Shown one piece after another: positions 46,737 through 58,070 of a DNA stretch of 64,000 nt. The stretch lies in NCBI GenBank assembly GCA_022579005.1, contig MU401580.1:1-64000 (forward strand). Direction: 5' to 3'. The notes under the pieces were generated by a model that saw nothing but the letters and a program-made list of their open reading frames with translations, was not told the DNA's origin and searched no databases. The position numbers and the translations under genes are program-made. This DNA comes from Poronia punctata (taxonomy: Eukaryota; Ascomycota; Sordariomycetes; Xylariales; Xylariaceae). Every line of letters starts with the position of its first letter. Position 1 is the first letter of the stretch.

Positions 46737-48091
46737 ATGCCAATGCTAGAGCTCCAGAAAGAGTTCCAGAAGTTTAGCCAAGGAAACAAACTCACAACTG
46801 CTGTCGAAGATGTGGACAAGGTTATCCAGCTTCTCGTTAGTGCTAGGGAAAATGTTGACGCAGGTGTCTCTCGCCATGCCCCGATCGTGGAGCATATGAA
46901 TGCTAACAACCATTGTCAGCAAACGAACCACACACAAATAGTTTGACACTTACCAAGTTACAAAACCCCGTGGGCGCCCAGTTAGAAGCCATAAGTAACG
47001 ATTTGGGGAAGGTGCATAAGAATCAAAATGCCTTCCACAAGGCCCTCGGCAGAGCATTTAAAGACACGAAGGGAACTCTGCCGACCGAACATGATCCGTT
47101 GGATTCACAGACGCCTTTGATAAACCGTGCCATTGCCATGCACCTACTCCGAGAAGGCCAGTTCGATGTCGCGGCAACATTCATAGCCGAGGCCCAGCCA
47201 CAAAGCAGTATACTCCAACCGGCCTCCCGAGCTCTACCAGAATCACCTTCAACAGTATCCCGTCCTAGTACCCCACCAGACGCCATGATAACGGACTCAG
47301 ACATTCCATCGGACCTGACAGCCTTTCAGTCCCAGGCTCTACAAGAAAGATTTACCGACATGTATGCAATCTTGGCTTCGCTCAAGAAGCGCGACCTCTT
47401 CCCAGCCATTGAATGGGCGAGGGTGAACTCGGTGGAATTGGAAAATAGGGGCTCTAACTTGGAATTTGAGCTATGTAAACTACAGTTCGTATGGCTGTTC
47501 AAAGGCCCGACTGTGAATGGTATGGCGGATGGGCCAGGGAATGGGGTGTCGGGGGCGCTCAAGTACGGGCGAGAGAACTTCGCCCGCTTTCAGACGAGGC
47601 ATCTACGGGAAATCCAACGGCTCATTGGCGCCATGGCATTCCCGGCCCACCTGGAACAATCTCCCTACCGGAACATATTCGATATTTCAGTTGCCTTCGA
47701 CGAGGTGTCCTCGTCCTTCACTCGCGAATTCTGCTCCCTAATCGGACTATCCGCTGAATCGCCCCTCTATATCGCCGCTACGGCCGGCGTCCTGGCTCTT
47801 CCGAACCTAATCAAATGGACCAGCATTAACCGGAAAAACGCCAAGTGGGCTACAAGGAACGAGCTAGCTTTCGAGACCCCGCTCCCGAAGAGCATGCTCT
47901 ACCATTCCATTTTTGTCTGTCCCGTCAGCAAGGGGCAAACGACAGACGACAACCCGCCTGTTATTTTGCCGTGTGGCCACGTCCTTGCTCGCGATAGCTT
48001 GCGAGGATTAGCTAAAAGCGGTAATAGATACAAGTGCCCTTACTGTCCTAGCGAGGGCATCGTCAAAGACGCTAAGGAGATTATTCTATGA
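46737..48091 (+). CDS. rmd5: GID/CTLH ubiquitin ligase RING subunit Rmd5 (Gid2)
   Basis: Exons 46737-46863 and 46920-48091 encode 432 aa. The 56-nt intron contains TGCTAAC and its removal joins ENVDA to ANEPHTNSLTLTKLQNPVG. Rmd5 is one of the two RING-type subunits of the GID complex, which ubiquitinates gluconeogenic enzymes when glucose returns. The N-terminus (MPMLELQKEFQKFSQGNK) and LQNPV block are family hallmarks. The LisH-like part INRAIAMHLLREGQFDVAAT is followed by the CTLH/CRA region with FTDMYAILASLKKRDLFPAI and ALKYGRENFARFQTRHLREI. The C-terminal RING-like domain has FVCPVSKGQTTDDNPPVILP, CGHVLARDSL and KCPYCP. This is the degenerate RING typical of Rmd5 and RMND5. The N-terminal Met is the first ATG in frame. 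Confidence 0.93.
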
Positions 48092-48977
48092 GTTTTACGT
48101 CACATCAAGTGTCAACAATACAGTCGAGTGGCGCATCATTCAGGTTGGATTTGTCTCCTTAATTTGTTTGCCTCCTCCCATTCCTTTATACTCCTTTACT
48201 TGTTAGGTCTGGATGGCCCGGGCGCCTGGGTGGTGCGGGAACTTGGTTGTGGAGCGGGCATCGTCCTTTTGAAGCGAGGGAACATGACCGTGGTCAGACA
48301 CGGCATAGGGCCATATGATTCCTCGAACAGTTTTTTGCTTTCAACCTTTTGCTTCCCCAGATTACTTAGCATCCGAGCTCATTGTACATATCATCGGTAT
48401 GCTACAACACAGATACCCAGCACGTCAGGCCCCTTCTTCAGGGGTAAAGTATCACCCTGATGGTTTTAACAATGGTAAGCCGGTCTAAGCCGGCCACCTT
48501 ATGAGACAAGAGGCGCTATCGTTTCTGGAGATGTTACTTCGATCGGCTAGGCATGGGTTCCTAGTTGGAAAGCGTGTAGTAATGTCACAATGCAAGAATA
48601 GCAAAGCCCAAAGGTCTATCTCGGTCTGGCCGACCATGGTTCGTCCTAGCTTTCAACACCACCACCCCGGGCCCAAACAAGTGCCTTCTAGATTTTCCGA
48701 AGACTGTGCATTGGGAAGTGGGGACGGCTGAACCTGCCTCACATATTGGAAACAGCTTTGATGTGACTCAGAGTGCCCAAATATTAGTAGGTCCCCAAAC
48801 CTCCCAGTAATATCGAAGGAATTGAGGATAATCACGCCTCGAGTCCTAAGCCATGTAGCCTCCCCGCGGCCCGATATCTGAACAAATAGAAGAAAGCTAA
48901 CCTAAGGAGAATCGTTAAAAACATCGCGTCGAATTTGTACACCCATACTGACCCATCAACCATGAAGTGCAAAGGAG
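48092..48977. other. Intergenic, convergent gene ends
   Basis: Spacer between the 3' ends of rmd5 and the UPF0658 gene. It contains only short frames without resemblance. No feature was recognised. Confidence 0.5.
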
Positions 48978-50188
48978 CTAATCAATCGTCATCCGACTGG
49001 GCGTCTGCGTCTGTTTGACGTCATGCATCGAATAGCTGGCCTGGTCTTTATCGACCTCTTGCCGCCGCGGCTTCAAGAGATGCTGCTTAAGGCCGTGGCC
49101 GAAGTTGAATAAACAGACCAGGGCATTGATGATGGTCAAGATGATGAGGACGATTGTAAGGACCGCAAACGTGGTCAGAGATTTGCGGACAGGCATATAG
49201 TACGGGGCTTGGATAGGGTCGTATATCCGTGCAAGCTTATAGATGAAGTACGTCAAGCCTCCCAGGTAGAGAATGCCAACAACGTACATACCCCCCTTCC
49301 ACTCACGACGAGTGGACCAGGCAGCGCACAGGAGAATCGCAATCGTAACAGGGATGGCAGCCGCAGTCAGGCCGAACTCTACATCAGACCTGCCACGAAC
49401 AACGACCAAAAACTGGATGGTGAAGCCGACGAAGAAAAAGAAATCGAACTTCAGCAAAGCAATGTAAACCTATTCGACGTCAGCCCGAGTCTGTTGTTGT
49501 ATTGCACAGGAGAGCGATGAGCGCACCTGGTAGTGGAGGAAGCGCTTTTTCATCCTGTAGTCAGCCCCTATTTGCTTCAGGATGTCCCAGGCGAATTCCT
49601 GATACAGCTTCCAGGCCATGAAACCCAGCACAACCGTTATAAGACCGATAATGGCAGGGATAGCAATTAGCAAGCCCTTAGTCTCGTACCAGACATCTTC
49701 ATTCCAGAAAACGTTCTTGGATTTCAAAATCATGATGGCTTCATGAATCTGGTCAATCTGAAGTGCGCCATAAATAAGTAGGGCGAGGTCGGCGATGCAA
49801 ACACCAATAACCTGAATTGTGTTCTTTGCGATGAGGGCATCCCAGACGAGAACGACTTCATATATGAAACCCAGAATAAAGAGACCAAGGAAAGTAGGTA
49901 TTGTCTTCAGTTGGGATTGCACAGCATCGTCGTCCCTGAATACAGGCTCGTCCGTATTCTTCAAGCCGCGCTGGAAGAGGGCAAAAGTGTATCTAAGGAA
50001 GGGTGTTAGCTCATCATCCGCCAACCAGGAATACCCAGGCGCCTGGAGTATGCTTACGCTTCAAACACCATACAAACAATGGCTTGTAGAATGATGGTGA
50101 GGAAGAACCATCTTGGCCACCTCCTCTTGAAAATCTCTACGGTCCCGTTGCGGAAAACAGTCCAGCGACTGGGCATGATTGGTGCCAT
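48978..50188 (-). CDS. UPF0658 Golgi apparatus membrane protein
   Basis: Exons 50058-50188, 49527-49992 and 48978-49469 (introns 65 and 57 nt) encode 362 aa from the ATG at 50188 (MAPIMPSRWTVFRNGT). The frame is open further upstream to about 50490. Its sequence there, for example YPAGDTAGFQQIPSSQSY and a Tyr/Pro/Gln-rich stretch, looks like the true disordered N-terminus. No ATG begins it, so an unseen 5' exon is likely. The body has several hydrophobic segments, including PRWFFLTIILQAIVCMVFEA, TFLGLFILGFIYEVVLVWDA, GVCIADLALLIYGALQIDQI and TTFAVLTIVLIILTIINALV. Wording such as FKRRWPRWFFLTIILQ matches the conserved fungal UPF0658 family. Function is unknown; localisation comes from family annotation. 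Confidence 0.82.
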
Positions 50189-50759
50189 AGTGTTATTCGG
50201 GTTTCCGGCGTATTGAGGCTGTACGGGGGATGATGGATATTGGGGATATTGGGCGTACGGATGTTGGTCGTACTCGGGCTGCGGTGGGTAGTGATCGGCT
50301 GAATATGACGGGTAAGATTGTGAGGACGGTATTTGTTGGAAGCCGGCGGTGTCCCCAGCCGGATAGGGCCGATTATGGTGATTAAAATCCAGCTTGAATA
50401 CTAGTAGAGGCTCCCCGTGCCCGAGGAGCCAAACTTTTGATCGAGATAGGATGGCAGTGGACAGATCGAAGCGATCAGTCCAGATACTCTGAAGCACCGC
50501 AGCAGCGGAAGAATTATAGGTACGACAAGGTCAGGCAGTGGCACGCCTTTAGGAGGTTGTTAATAGAGAGAAAGCACTGGCGCAAAATATAATGAATGAA
50601 TGGATGGAGAGATGGGGCATACCTAAGTGTTGGGGCGTGTGTGAGAAACAGAGCATGAACGAGTGGCAGGAGATGGCAATGATGACCCTTGTTTTTGAAC
50701 AATTGTAACACTGGGTAGAGTTGGTCAGAACGTACGTGTACAATGTACAAGTTATACAT
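50189..50759. other. Probable 5' end of the UPF0658 gene and its promoter
   Basis: 50189-50400 has coding character in frame with the UPF0658 gene (Tyr/Pro/Gln-rich). A first exon with ATG should lie upstream, but several ATG/GT/AG combinations are possible and none is clearly best. CT-rich stretches near 50600-50680 on the minus strand fit a fungal leader. Confidence 0.5.
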
Positions 50760-52860
50760 ATAATCCAGCTACATTTATATGGTTTTTTGCAGCTAAAGCC
50801 TAACCTTTAGCTAAAAAGCTAATTTAGGCTAAAAGCTAGTTTAAGTTTAAGTTTATATAGAGTATAGATAAGTTGCTTTTTTATTTTGCCCTTTTTAAAA
50901 TAAATTATTTTTAATTTATTATATATTAATATACCTTTATAATTAATAAAGCTATTTAATTTTTAAAACTATATATATTTAATTATATGTTTTTTAAATT
51001 ATAACCTAATAATTATATAGTTTTTTATATAATTAAATTTAAGTTATTATAAATAATAAAACACTATTTTATAATAATAATTTAATATATTTAATAGTTA
51101 ATACTTAGCTAGCTTTACTAAAGATATTATTTTTATATTATAATACTAATATATTTAAAAAATAAAATAAAGGGTAAAATAATAAGTTAATTATAAAGTA
51201 ATATTAATAGCAATATTAAACACTAAATATATTAAATAACTTTTATTTAATTTACTAAGTAAATATTTAAGCTAGTTAAAAAAGGTATAATTACTTAAGC
51301 TTTAATTAATAGCTAGTATAAATATACTAAACTTAATAGTATATATAGCAATAAACTATATAGATAATATATAAATAAGTGCTTTATTATATTAGCTTTT
51401 TAAAGTAGCTAGTTTTAATAACATGATATATTTAACATTTTAGTATTATTTTTAATTTATCTAATAAAATACTTTTAATATAAATTATTTCATTATTAAC
51501 CTATTAAACTATATATATCTTTATACTTATTTCTTTATATTTTTAAAGGGATAATATAAAGCTTAACTTTTAAAGTATAAAATAGTATAATAATTAAAAC
51601 GTTAGCTAAAAGCTAGCAATATATAAAATTTCTAATTTACTAAATTTTAAACTTTATAAGTTATAAAATACCTTTATTTAATTTAATATATATTAATAGT
51701 TAATTAAAATAGCCTTAATTTATTTAAATACCTATAATTTACTTAAGAATATAAAAGTCTTTATATATAAGTATATTATAATGCTTTTTTTATAAAAGAA
51801 TATTTTACTATTTTAATACCTTTTTTATTCTAGCTTTTATATAGTTTACTTTTTCCTGTTTAAAGCATTTTTATTATTACAAAATATCTTTATAAATATA
51901 ATAGCAATAACTATATTAATTAAATTTTTAAAAGTGTAATATTCCTATTTTATATATCTTTTATTATAAAGGTTTAAAAAGTCTAAGTATTACTTTTTAA
52001 TAAAAAGCTAAATAATAATATTATTTTTATAAGATAATATAAAATATTTTTTATTATATTAATTTTAATGCTAGTTTTATTTATCTTTTAAATATTATTT
52101 AATATAATGCTTTTATTTTAAAAGTAACTTTATTTAGCGTTTTAAAAATCTTATATATAATAAGCATGTTTTAGTAGCTTAATAGTTTAAATTATGCTTT
52201 ATTAAAAAGAAAATAGCTATATTTATAATAGTTTATAAAATATATAACTTATTGCTTTTTAATATTAAATATAGTTAAGTTTAATAATAATAGCTTTATA
52301 TTTATAATTATATTTATAACTATAATAATAAATTAACTTTAAATAAGTGGGTTTATTTAATTATAATAATTATTATAACTATATATAACCTTTATTTTAC
52401 TTTAATTTAGCTTAAGCTTTAATAATACCTTATAATTTTATTTATTATAGCTAGTAATTTAGTTAATAAAAACTATATATATATAATATTATAATATTAT
52501 ATAATAGCTTTATTTTTTATAGTTAAAAATTCTTTTAAATAAATAAGTATATTTTAAAATATAATTTAGCTTATATAGATTTATTTTAAATAAAAGCTTA
52601 AAATATTTAAAAAGTTATTATTTTAATAATATAAACAATTTAATAATAAGCACTATTTTTATATAATAAGTTTAAAAATTGTTAAAAAAATACCTTATAA
52701 TATAATAACTAAGTATATATAATATAATAGCCTTTATAAAATATAAATGCTTTTAATATAAACTATTTAAAAATAAGTTTTACAGTTTTTTAATTATATA
52801 AAAATAGGTATTAAATTTTAAAATAGGTAAGTTTTAGTGCAAGTTATTAAAACCGGTTAT
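50760..52860. repeat. AT-rich block, RIP-like; relative of the block at 60.5 kb
   Basis: Nearly all A/T with stops in every frame. The part at about 51180-51420 aligns in the same orientation with about 60620-60890. Shared runs include TATATTAAATAACTTTTATT, AAGTGCTTTATTATA and AAGGTATAA, with most other differences being C/T or G/A. The two blocks therefore carry copies of one repeat family at different stages of decay. No transposase can be read. Confidence 0.75.
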
Positions 52861-53685
52861 TCTTTATTTAAAGTAACTTGTTATCAGAGTAGTGCCGGTC
52901 TAGTGCCCCTAGTAACGGTGGGCACTAGGAGTGGGCATCATGGCAGCCGCCGGTCAACCCCGTTGGTAGGTAGTTGTTAGAAGCGCCACCAGGGCACACG
53001 ATATTGCCAATGTAACCCACGGATCGGTATAGCCGTACATGTGTTGCCTTAAGCATGGAAGCAAAAGGTCTTCCATTGTGCAAGGCATTCACCTGCCCTA
53101 TATGCCTTTTCCTTTTTCTCTACCATCAATCCCCTTGTTGGGACCCACGTAATCAAAGGTTGACCAGAGGCTACCTACCTTATGTAAATCAAGTACCAAG
53201 GTTAGGCTACTTGTGTACCCCATCCTACGGTCTACCTAACGCTTCGTCCTCGAGACTAGGGAGTTGTAATATGAAGAAAAGGTCCCAGCTATACGTAAAG
53301 TAGTTGCTCAGCCATCGTGGCTATCTACTCTCTAGTACCCTAGCATGCCTAGGTAAGGCATCTTGTGATCATGTTGTGGTTTCTGACAAAAGCAGACCGA
53401 ACATGGGTTCTAAACGCCTTTCTTCTGACAATTAGGGCGCACTTGGTCAATCGTGCGCGCCTTACAAGCCACTTGTGTGCGCATGCATGCGTACGTGCCT
53501 CTTCAACAAGTACCTATAAATAAGTATCCATTTCAGCGCTTTACCTGACACTTTGAATTTGTTCAACCCAGGAGCCTTTACACAAACCACCTGCGCTTGT
53601 TGTGGTGGAGCGTATTTGTTTCTTAACACGGTCGCCAAATCCCTTCTCACTATTTACCCCTAAGCTATCTGGTTTCTTGGCTATC
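52861..53685. other. Intergenic, upstream of the GNAT gene
   Basis: Balanced DNA right of the AT block. The last few hundred bases should contain the promoter of the acetyltransferase. No further coding exon was supported. Confidence 0.5.
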
Positions 53686-54240
53686 ATGGCAGCCAACCTC
53701 GATTTCGGACCTCCCTCCCTCGAGGATGCGCCAGCAATCAATGAACTCATCAACACAGCATTCCGCAACACCGATCCTAGCGACTTGTATCTGCCAGGTA
53801 AAGGCAACGAGGTCGCCACGATCATGGACGAAGATCGCGTCATTGCCAGCATCAACGATCCCAGCTGTGTGGTCCTAGTTGTTAGGGACCCGGTCACAGG
53901 CGCTATAGTTGGTCACGGCATAGTCCACAACCGTGACGAGACGCGGGCCTGGATCTCCATGCTGGCTATTGACAACGCTTATCGGAAGCGAGGGGTCGGT
54001 GGCCAAATCATTGCATGGGCCGAGCGGTACGCACGCCGCGAATGGGCCAAACCAAGGATGGAGTTCAACGTCCTGAGCTCGCGCGCTCCGTTGATCGCCT
54101 GGTACAAAAAAAGGGGTTACAGCCTTACGGGAGAGTCTTCGCCCTTTGTGTACCAGTACTATGGAGATTGGAAGGGCGTACTGCGGGATGATCTGTCCTT
54201 TGTCAACTTGGGGAAAGATCTTGTAGAAGCTCAAGCTTAA
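53686..54240 (+). CDS. GNAT-family N-acetyltransferase
   Basis: Single-exon gene of 184 aa from the ATG at 53686 (MAANLDFGPPSLEDAPAINE). In-frame sequence continues upstream but has no ATG. The GNAT fold is visible as SLEDAPAINELINTAFRNTD (alpha1/alpha2), VVLVVRDPVTGAIVGHGIV (beta2-beta3), and RAWISMLAIDNAYRKRGVGG. The last contains the R-x-x-G-x-G acetyl-CoA loop. The fold closes with FNVLSSRAPLIAWYKKRGYS (beta5-alpha4). The end, SPFVYQYYGDWKGVLRDDLS, is usual in fungal relatives. The acceptor molecule is unknown. It converges with the transporter gene at 55542-58070 and is distinct from the GNAT protein at 5235-6331. Confidence 0.9.
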   Translation: MAANLDFGPPSLEDAPAINELINTAFRNTDPSDLYLPGKGNEVATIMDEDRVIASINDPSCVVLVVRDPVTGAIVGHGIVHNRDETRAWISMLAIDNAYRKRGVGGQIIAWAERYARREWAKPRMEFNVLSSRAPLIAWYKKRGYSLTGESSPFVYQYYGDWKGVLRDDLSFVNLGKDLVEAQA

Positions 54241-55541
54241 CCTCGCCCTCGGAAACCCGCTCCCCGTTGCCACCCTGGGAGGCCCGCGATAATTGTACTT
54301 TCTTGTTCCCCCCCCTCCCCTTTAGGAATCAACTGTCAACCGTATACGTACAGAGTTATGCAGATACATATATACATATTCATAAAAGGGACGTGTACGT
54401 ATCTACCACTCCACAGCGTACAGCCCGACTCGAACTGAGTGGGAAAGGGGCCAGGGGGTAAATGTGCCCCAGTGGGTTAGCAGGTTAGCTCCTAGTTGAA
54501 CTTGAGTAGGTACTTGACCGGCGTCGATGATGCAGCCCGGGCTCATACCTACTAGGACCAGGTAATATCGAGGCAATATCCAATCCACCTACTCTGGTAG
54601 AAAGGCTTTCTTAGGGGTAACAACAACGACAATCGCAGGGAAGACACCGGCCATCCTCATGTCACATACAATCACAATCACTCCCCCAACGTGAAGTCGC
54701 GCCTCCCGTTGTTCCGATTTGGCACCAGCAATAGCAGCTTTTACCTACCTCGAGCATAGGCAGCCGTATGGGCGTCCGAATCCTTGTGGCAGACGATTAT
54801 TTTCCCACCAAGCTCTCCCTCGTCACCGGCCTTGACAGAGACGAGGACGCATACGCGAAACAGGCGTAACATCTCTGTTAATAATACGACACATATTACG
54901 AAGGCCGGTTCTCTATTGACGACCTGTTGTTGCACAGGTGTCCTTCAGTCCTTGATCTACGCAAGTAAGAGAATATTGGGGGGGGGGGGGGGGGGGGGCC
55001 AAAAAAACAAAACCAAACGCCCCATGTTAGATTTCTTCGGATAAAGCTTGAGTAGAGAGCTAACAGGAATCGGACAGAACAAATCACTGTCAGCTGCGTC
55101 TCCAATACTCGTACATGGTCAAGACGTACGCCGGCATTGGGCTTTTAGTTTACATGCAATTAAAATCTTTGGAATTGGAAGGGATGATGCGTGCAGGGTT
55201 CGGAAGCGGTAATCTACCTACCTAGGTACTCAGTGTTACACGATAGATGTAGTAGCATAGTAGTATAGATAAGTACAAGGTACACATAACTTCTGGGATG
55301 ATTACAGTAGCTTGCCAGTGAACATGGAGGGTTTGTATGGTGCTATTACATATAGTCTACAAAAGAAGACCGGCCGAATGCTCTATCCCGACGCACTAGC
55401 TATTTTGTCGCGGCGTCGACGACTCCCCGTGGCGGGCCGACCCTAAGATACCCGCGCATGGAGGATCCGAGCATAACATACCCAACGATGACACCTTAAA
55501 TCGCTTTTCAGTTACTCGAGAAATCCACGAAACATATCATA
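54241..55541. other. Intergenic with G21 run
   Basis: About 1.3 kb between convergent gene ends. It contains a 21-base G run (54978-54998) followed by CCAAAAAAAC, and several TACCTAGGTA-type words. No coding exon was found. Confidence 0.6.
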
Positions 55542-58070
55542 CTACAAGAACCAGCGGAAATCATCTATCTCGGGACCATCTCTCAACCGCGAAGTCGGCA
55601 CGTCACGTGCCGAAAGGTTTACGCCCTGCCGGCGGTTGCGCCGGCGGTTGTCAAGCATCATATACGTCCCCAGACATGCCGCGACAACAAAGCCAAAACC
55701 GCCAAAGCTAGCAGTCGTGATGAGTGCAGGTGTGTACTTGGGCTGGTCTTGCTCGCGGAAAACATTACTCGCTACCAACCCCATCAGATTCGCGAGCGGC
55801 ACTCCCACCGACGTCAGGGCCAACCGCTGGCCCTCGTGAGCTATGTTGTTGTTATACCACTATAGGACCTGGTATCAGAAACATGCAGAGCGGTGACACC
55901 GCAGAGCCGGCGCAGACTTCCGGGCATGGAATGAAACACTCACTGTGCTGAGCAGAACAGAGGGGGCAGATGTCCCCCACGTCATCATGAATGTGGCATA
56001 ATAAGCAACTTGAAGGTGGCTCTGGACGTCATCGATAGCGGCATATATAATGAAACCAATGAAGGACAGAGCGAAGCCTAGACAGATAAACGGAAATCTG
56101 ATCCGGAGCATGTCGGATGAAAACGCCAGGATCAGAAGCGTAACAGCCCCCTGCGTGTTAGTTAGCCAGGCTGAACAGGACCGGATACACTGTAGGTGTC
56201 CCTACCGTAATATTTGGCGCCACTGTGTACAGGTTCACTTTGACCTTGTCCTTGACTATCCGCTGCACAATCTGTGGGAGGAAGAGCCCGACAGACTGTA
56301 TGGGGACGCCCACTAGGTCCGTCGTGAGCTGTGTTAGCGTGTCCAGAGGCGTGCAAGTGACCGAGGCAGGCCTTATTTCTATTACTCACAAGCAATCTCG
56401 ATAAGGAGAAACCCATACGTTGACGGCCGTTTAAAGATATTCAACGCATCTTTCAGATTAAATTTCTCGTTGACAACAGATGAGCTGTCGACCTGTATTC
56501 GATGAAAGGCAAGGGCCTTCTCCTGCTCGTTGAGAAATCTGGCCTCGGCCGCGCTCTTCGGCAGGTAGAAAAAGACGAACAGAGCAAAAGTCACGGTTAG
56601 TGCTCCCTCTATGATGAAAAGCCACCGCCACGGGTAGTCAACCAGGCGTGATTGAATCTGGAATACGGCAAAGGCAAGAAGTCCGCTGAATGCATTCGCT
56701 ATATTGGAGGCCGCGTAGAAGATGGCAAGCCGGCGGGCCAGCTCTCCACGTCTATAAAATGTAGTGAGGTAAAAGATGACGAGAGGGAAGAATGCACTTT
56801 CCACTGCCCCGAGAAAAAATCGAAGGGCGAAGATACCGCCAAAGTTATGCGTCGCGGCTGTCAGCACTTGAGCAGAGAAGTGTGTTAGACTGTTAGTCAA
56901 GGCTGGAACCCACAATTTGTGGTGGTTCTAGACGTGCGTGATCCGGGGCCTCTTTCCACTCACATGTGAAGGACCCAAAACATAACATCAAGACGGGAAG
57001 CAACCGAGACGGGCCAACCCTTTTGCCTAGCAAGGCTAGCGGAGGGGCAAAGACAACCTGAAACACATTGACATGTTAAATGAAGCTCGAGGTGCCAAGG
57101 TGGACCGGGTCATCAAGGCCAGAAGTAAGTAGGGAGGAACGGAGACAAAGGTCCCAGTTTCTCAAATGGACATACTATCGTACTCCGGCGTTAGCGAAGA
57201 AATAGGACGGGTTAGGATAAACAGCATGGTCTTGGGACGGACGAAGAGGCTAGATAATGGCTGAGCGGGGCCGGCACCTTATGGCCGTAGCCGGGACAGC
57301 GTGCATAGGAGGTACTCACCATAAGGGACGAAGAAGACTGTACCGCAAAGGATCAGTATGTCGTCAGCTTTCCGGTCGGGCTCTTCTACGGTCCCGCGTG
57401 TGCGTAGTGTACTATGCAAGTAGGTACATGTCCAGCACAGCTGTAGGGCTGGGGACTTGTGGTGATGATTGTGACTTACTGCCAACTATCAAGTTGTACT
57501 GGCCTGATTCGAAATTCAAGTCTGGCGGCTTTACATTAGCAAGCGGCAATGCAACCGAGAGTTGTGATGTAGTGAGCTTACTTTCGGACAGCCCGGCTGT
57601 CTGGGCGTTACCAAGGTTGCCTTTGTCAAGGGCATTGAACAGATACTAGCCCATGGACATATATTAGTGCACGCCAGGAAACCTTCCTCTGTTTCTTAAT
57701 TGCTGCTCGCCTCGCTCCGCTGTCTTGCTTTTTCTTTATCCTCCCAAAACATAGTTCCCCCCAGGCTTTTCACCTACTATTACATCGATATGCCCTACTT
57801 ACTTGTGAATGGATCTGGGGGGGGGGACCAAGGAAAGAAGAGACGCACCATAACAGCCAAGACAGGCAACAGCCGCAGGTCAAACTTGCGACAGAGCGCC
57901 CTCTCCGCTGCGCTATCGACAACGTGGGCTGTCTCACCAATGAAATCTTCATCTTGGCTGCCGCCATCGTGGATACTCTTATTATTTGAGGCTACCGGCA
58001 CATGCTTCGTAGCGGGCTCGGCGTCGGTAGGTTGGCCGGGGGCTCCCGTTGACCACTTCATCTCAGCCAT
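55542..58070 (-). pseudogene. Dal5/Tna1-type MFS transporter with possible one-base frameshift
   Basis: Nine exons fit the family: 57849-58070, 57582-57645, 57480-57521, 57320-57337, 56964-57057, 56390-56866, 56206-56312, 55944-56150 and 55542-55859. The product would be about 515 aa. Recognisable runs are YLFNALDKGNLGNAQTAGLS, VVFAPPLALLGKRVGPSRLL, HNFGGIFALRFFLGAVESAF, FYRRGELARRLAIFYAASNI, NAFSGLLAF and GVPIQSVGLFLPQIVQRI, typical of anion:cation symporters for vitamins and allantoate-like acids. Eight of the nine exons join in frame. After exon 4 (IFFVPY) the donor reads CCTTATGGTGAGT; the only good GT site leaves one extra G, so exon 5 (VVFAPP) is out of frame. Possible causes are a sequencing or assembly error, an unusual splice, or a real inactivating insertion. 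Exon 4 is only 18 nt, so its placement is less certain. Confidence 0.7.

Noticed and set aside
48501..48731. Short open frame after rmd5
   Set aside because: Only 76 codons, no family resemblance, no splice partners, and located in a convergent 3' spacer.
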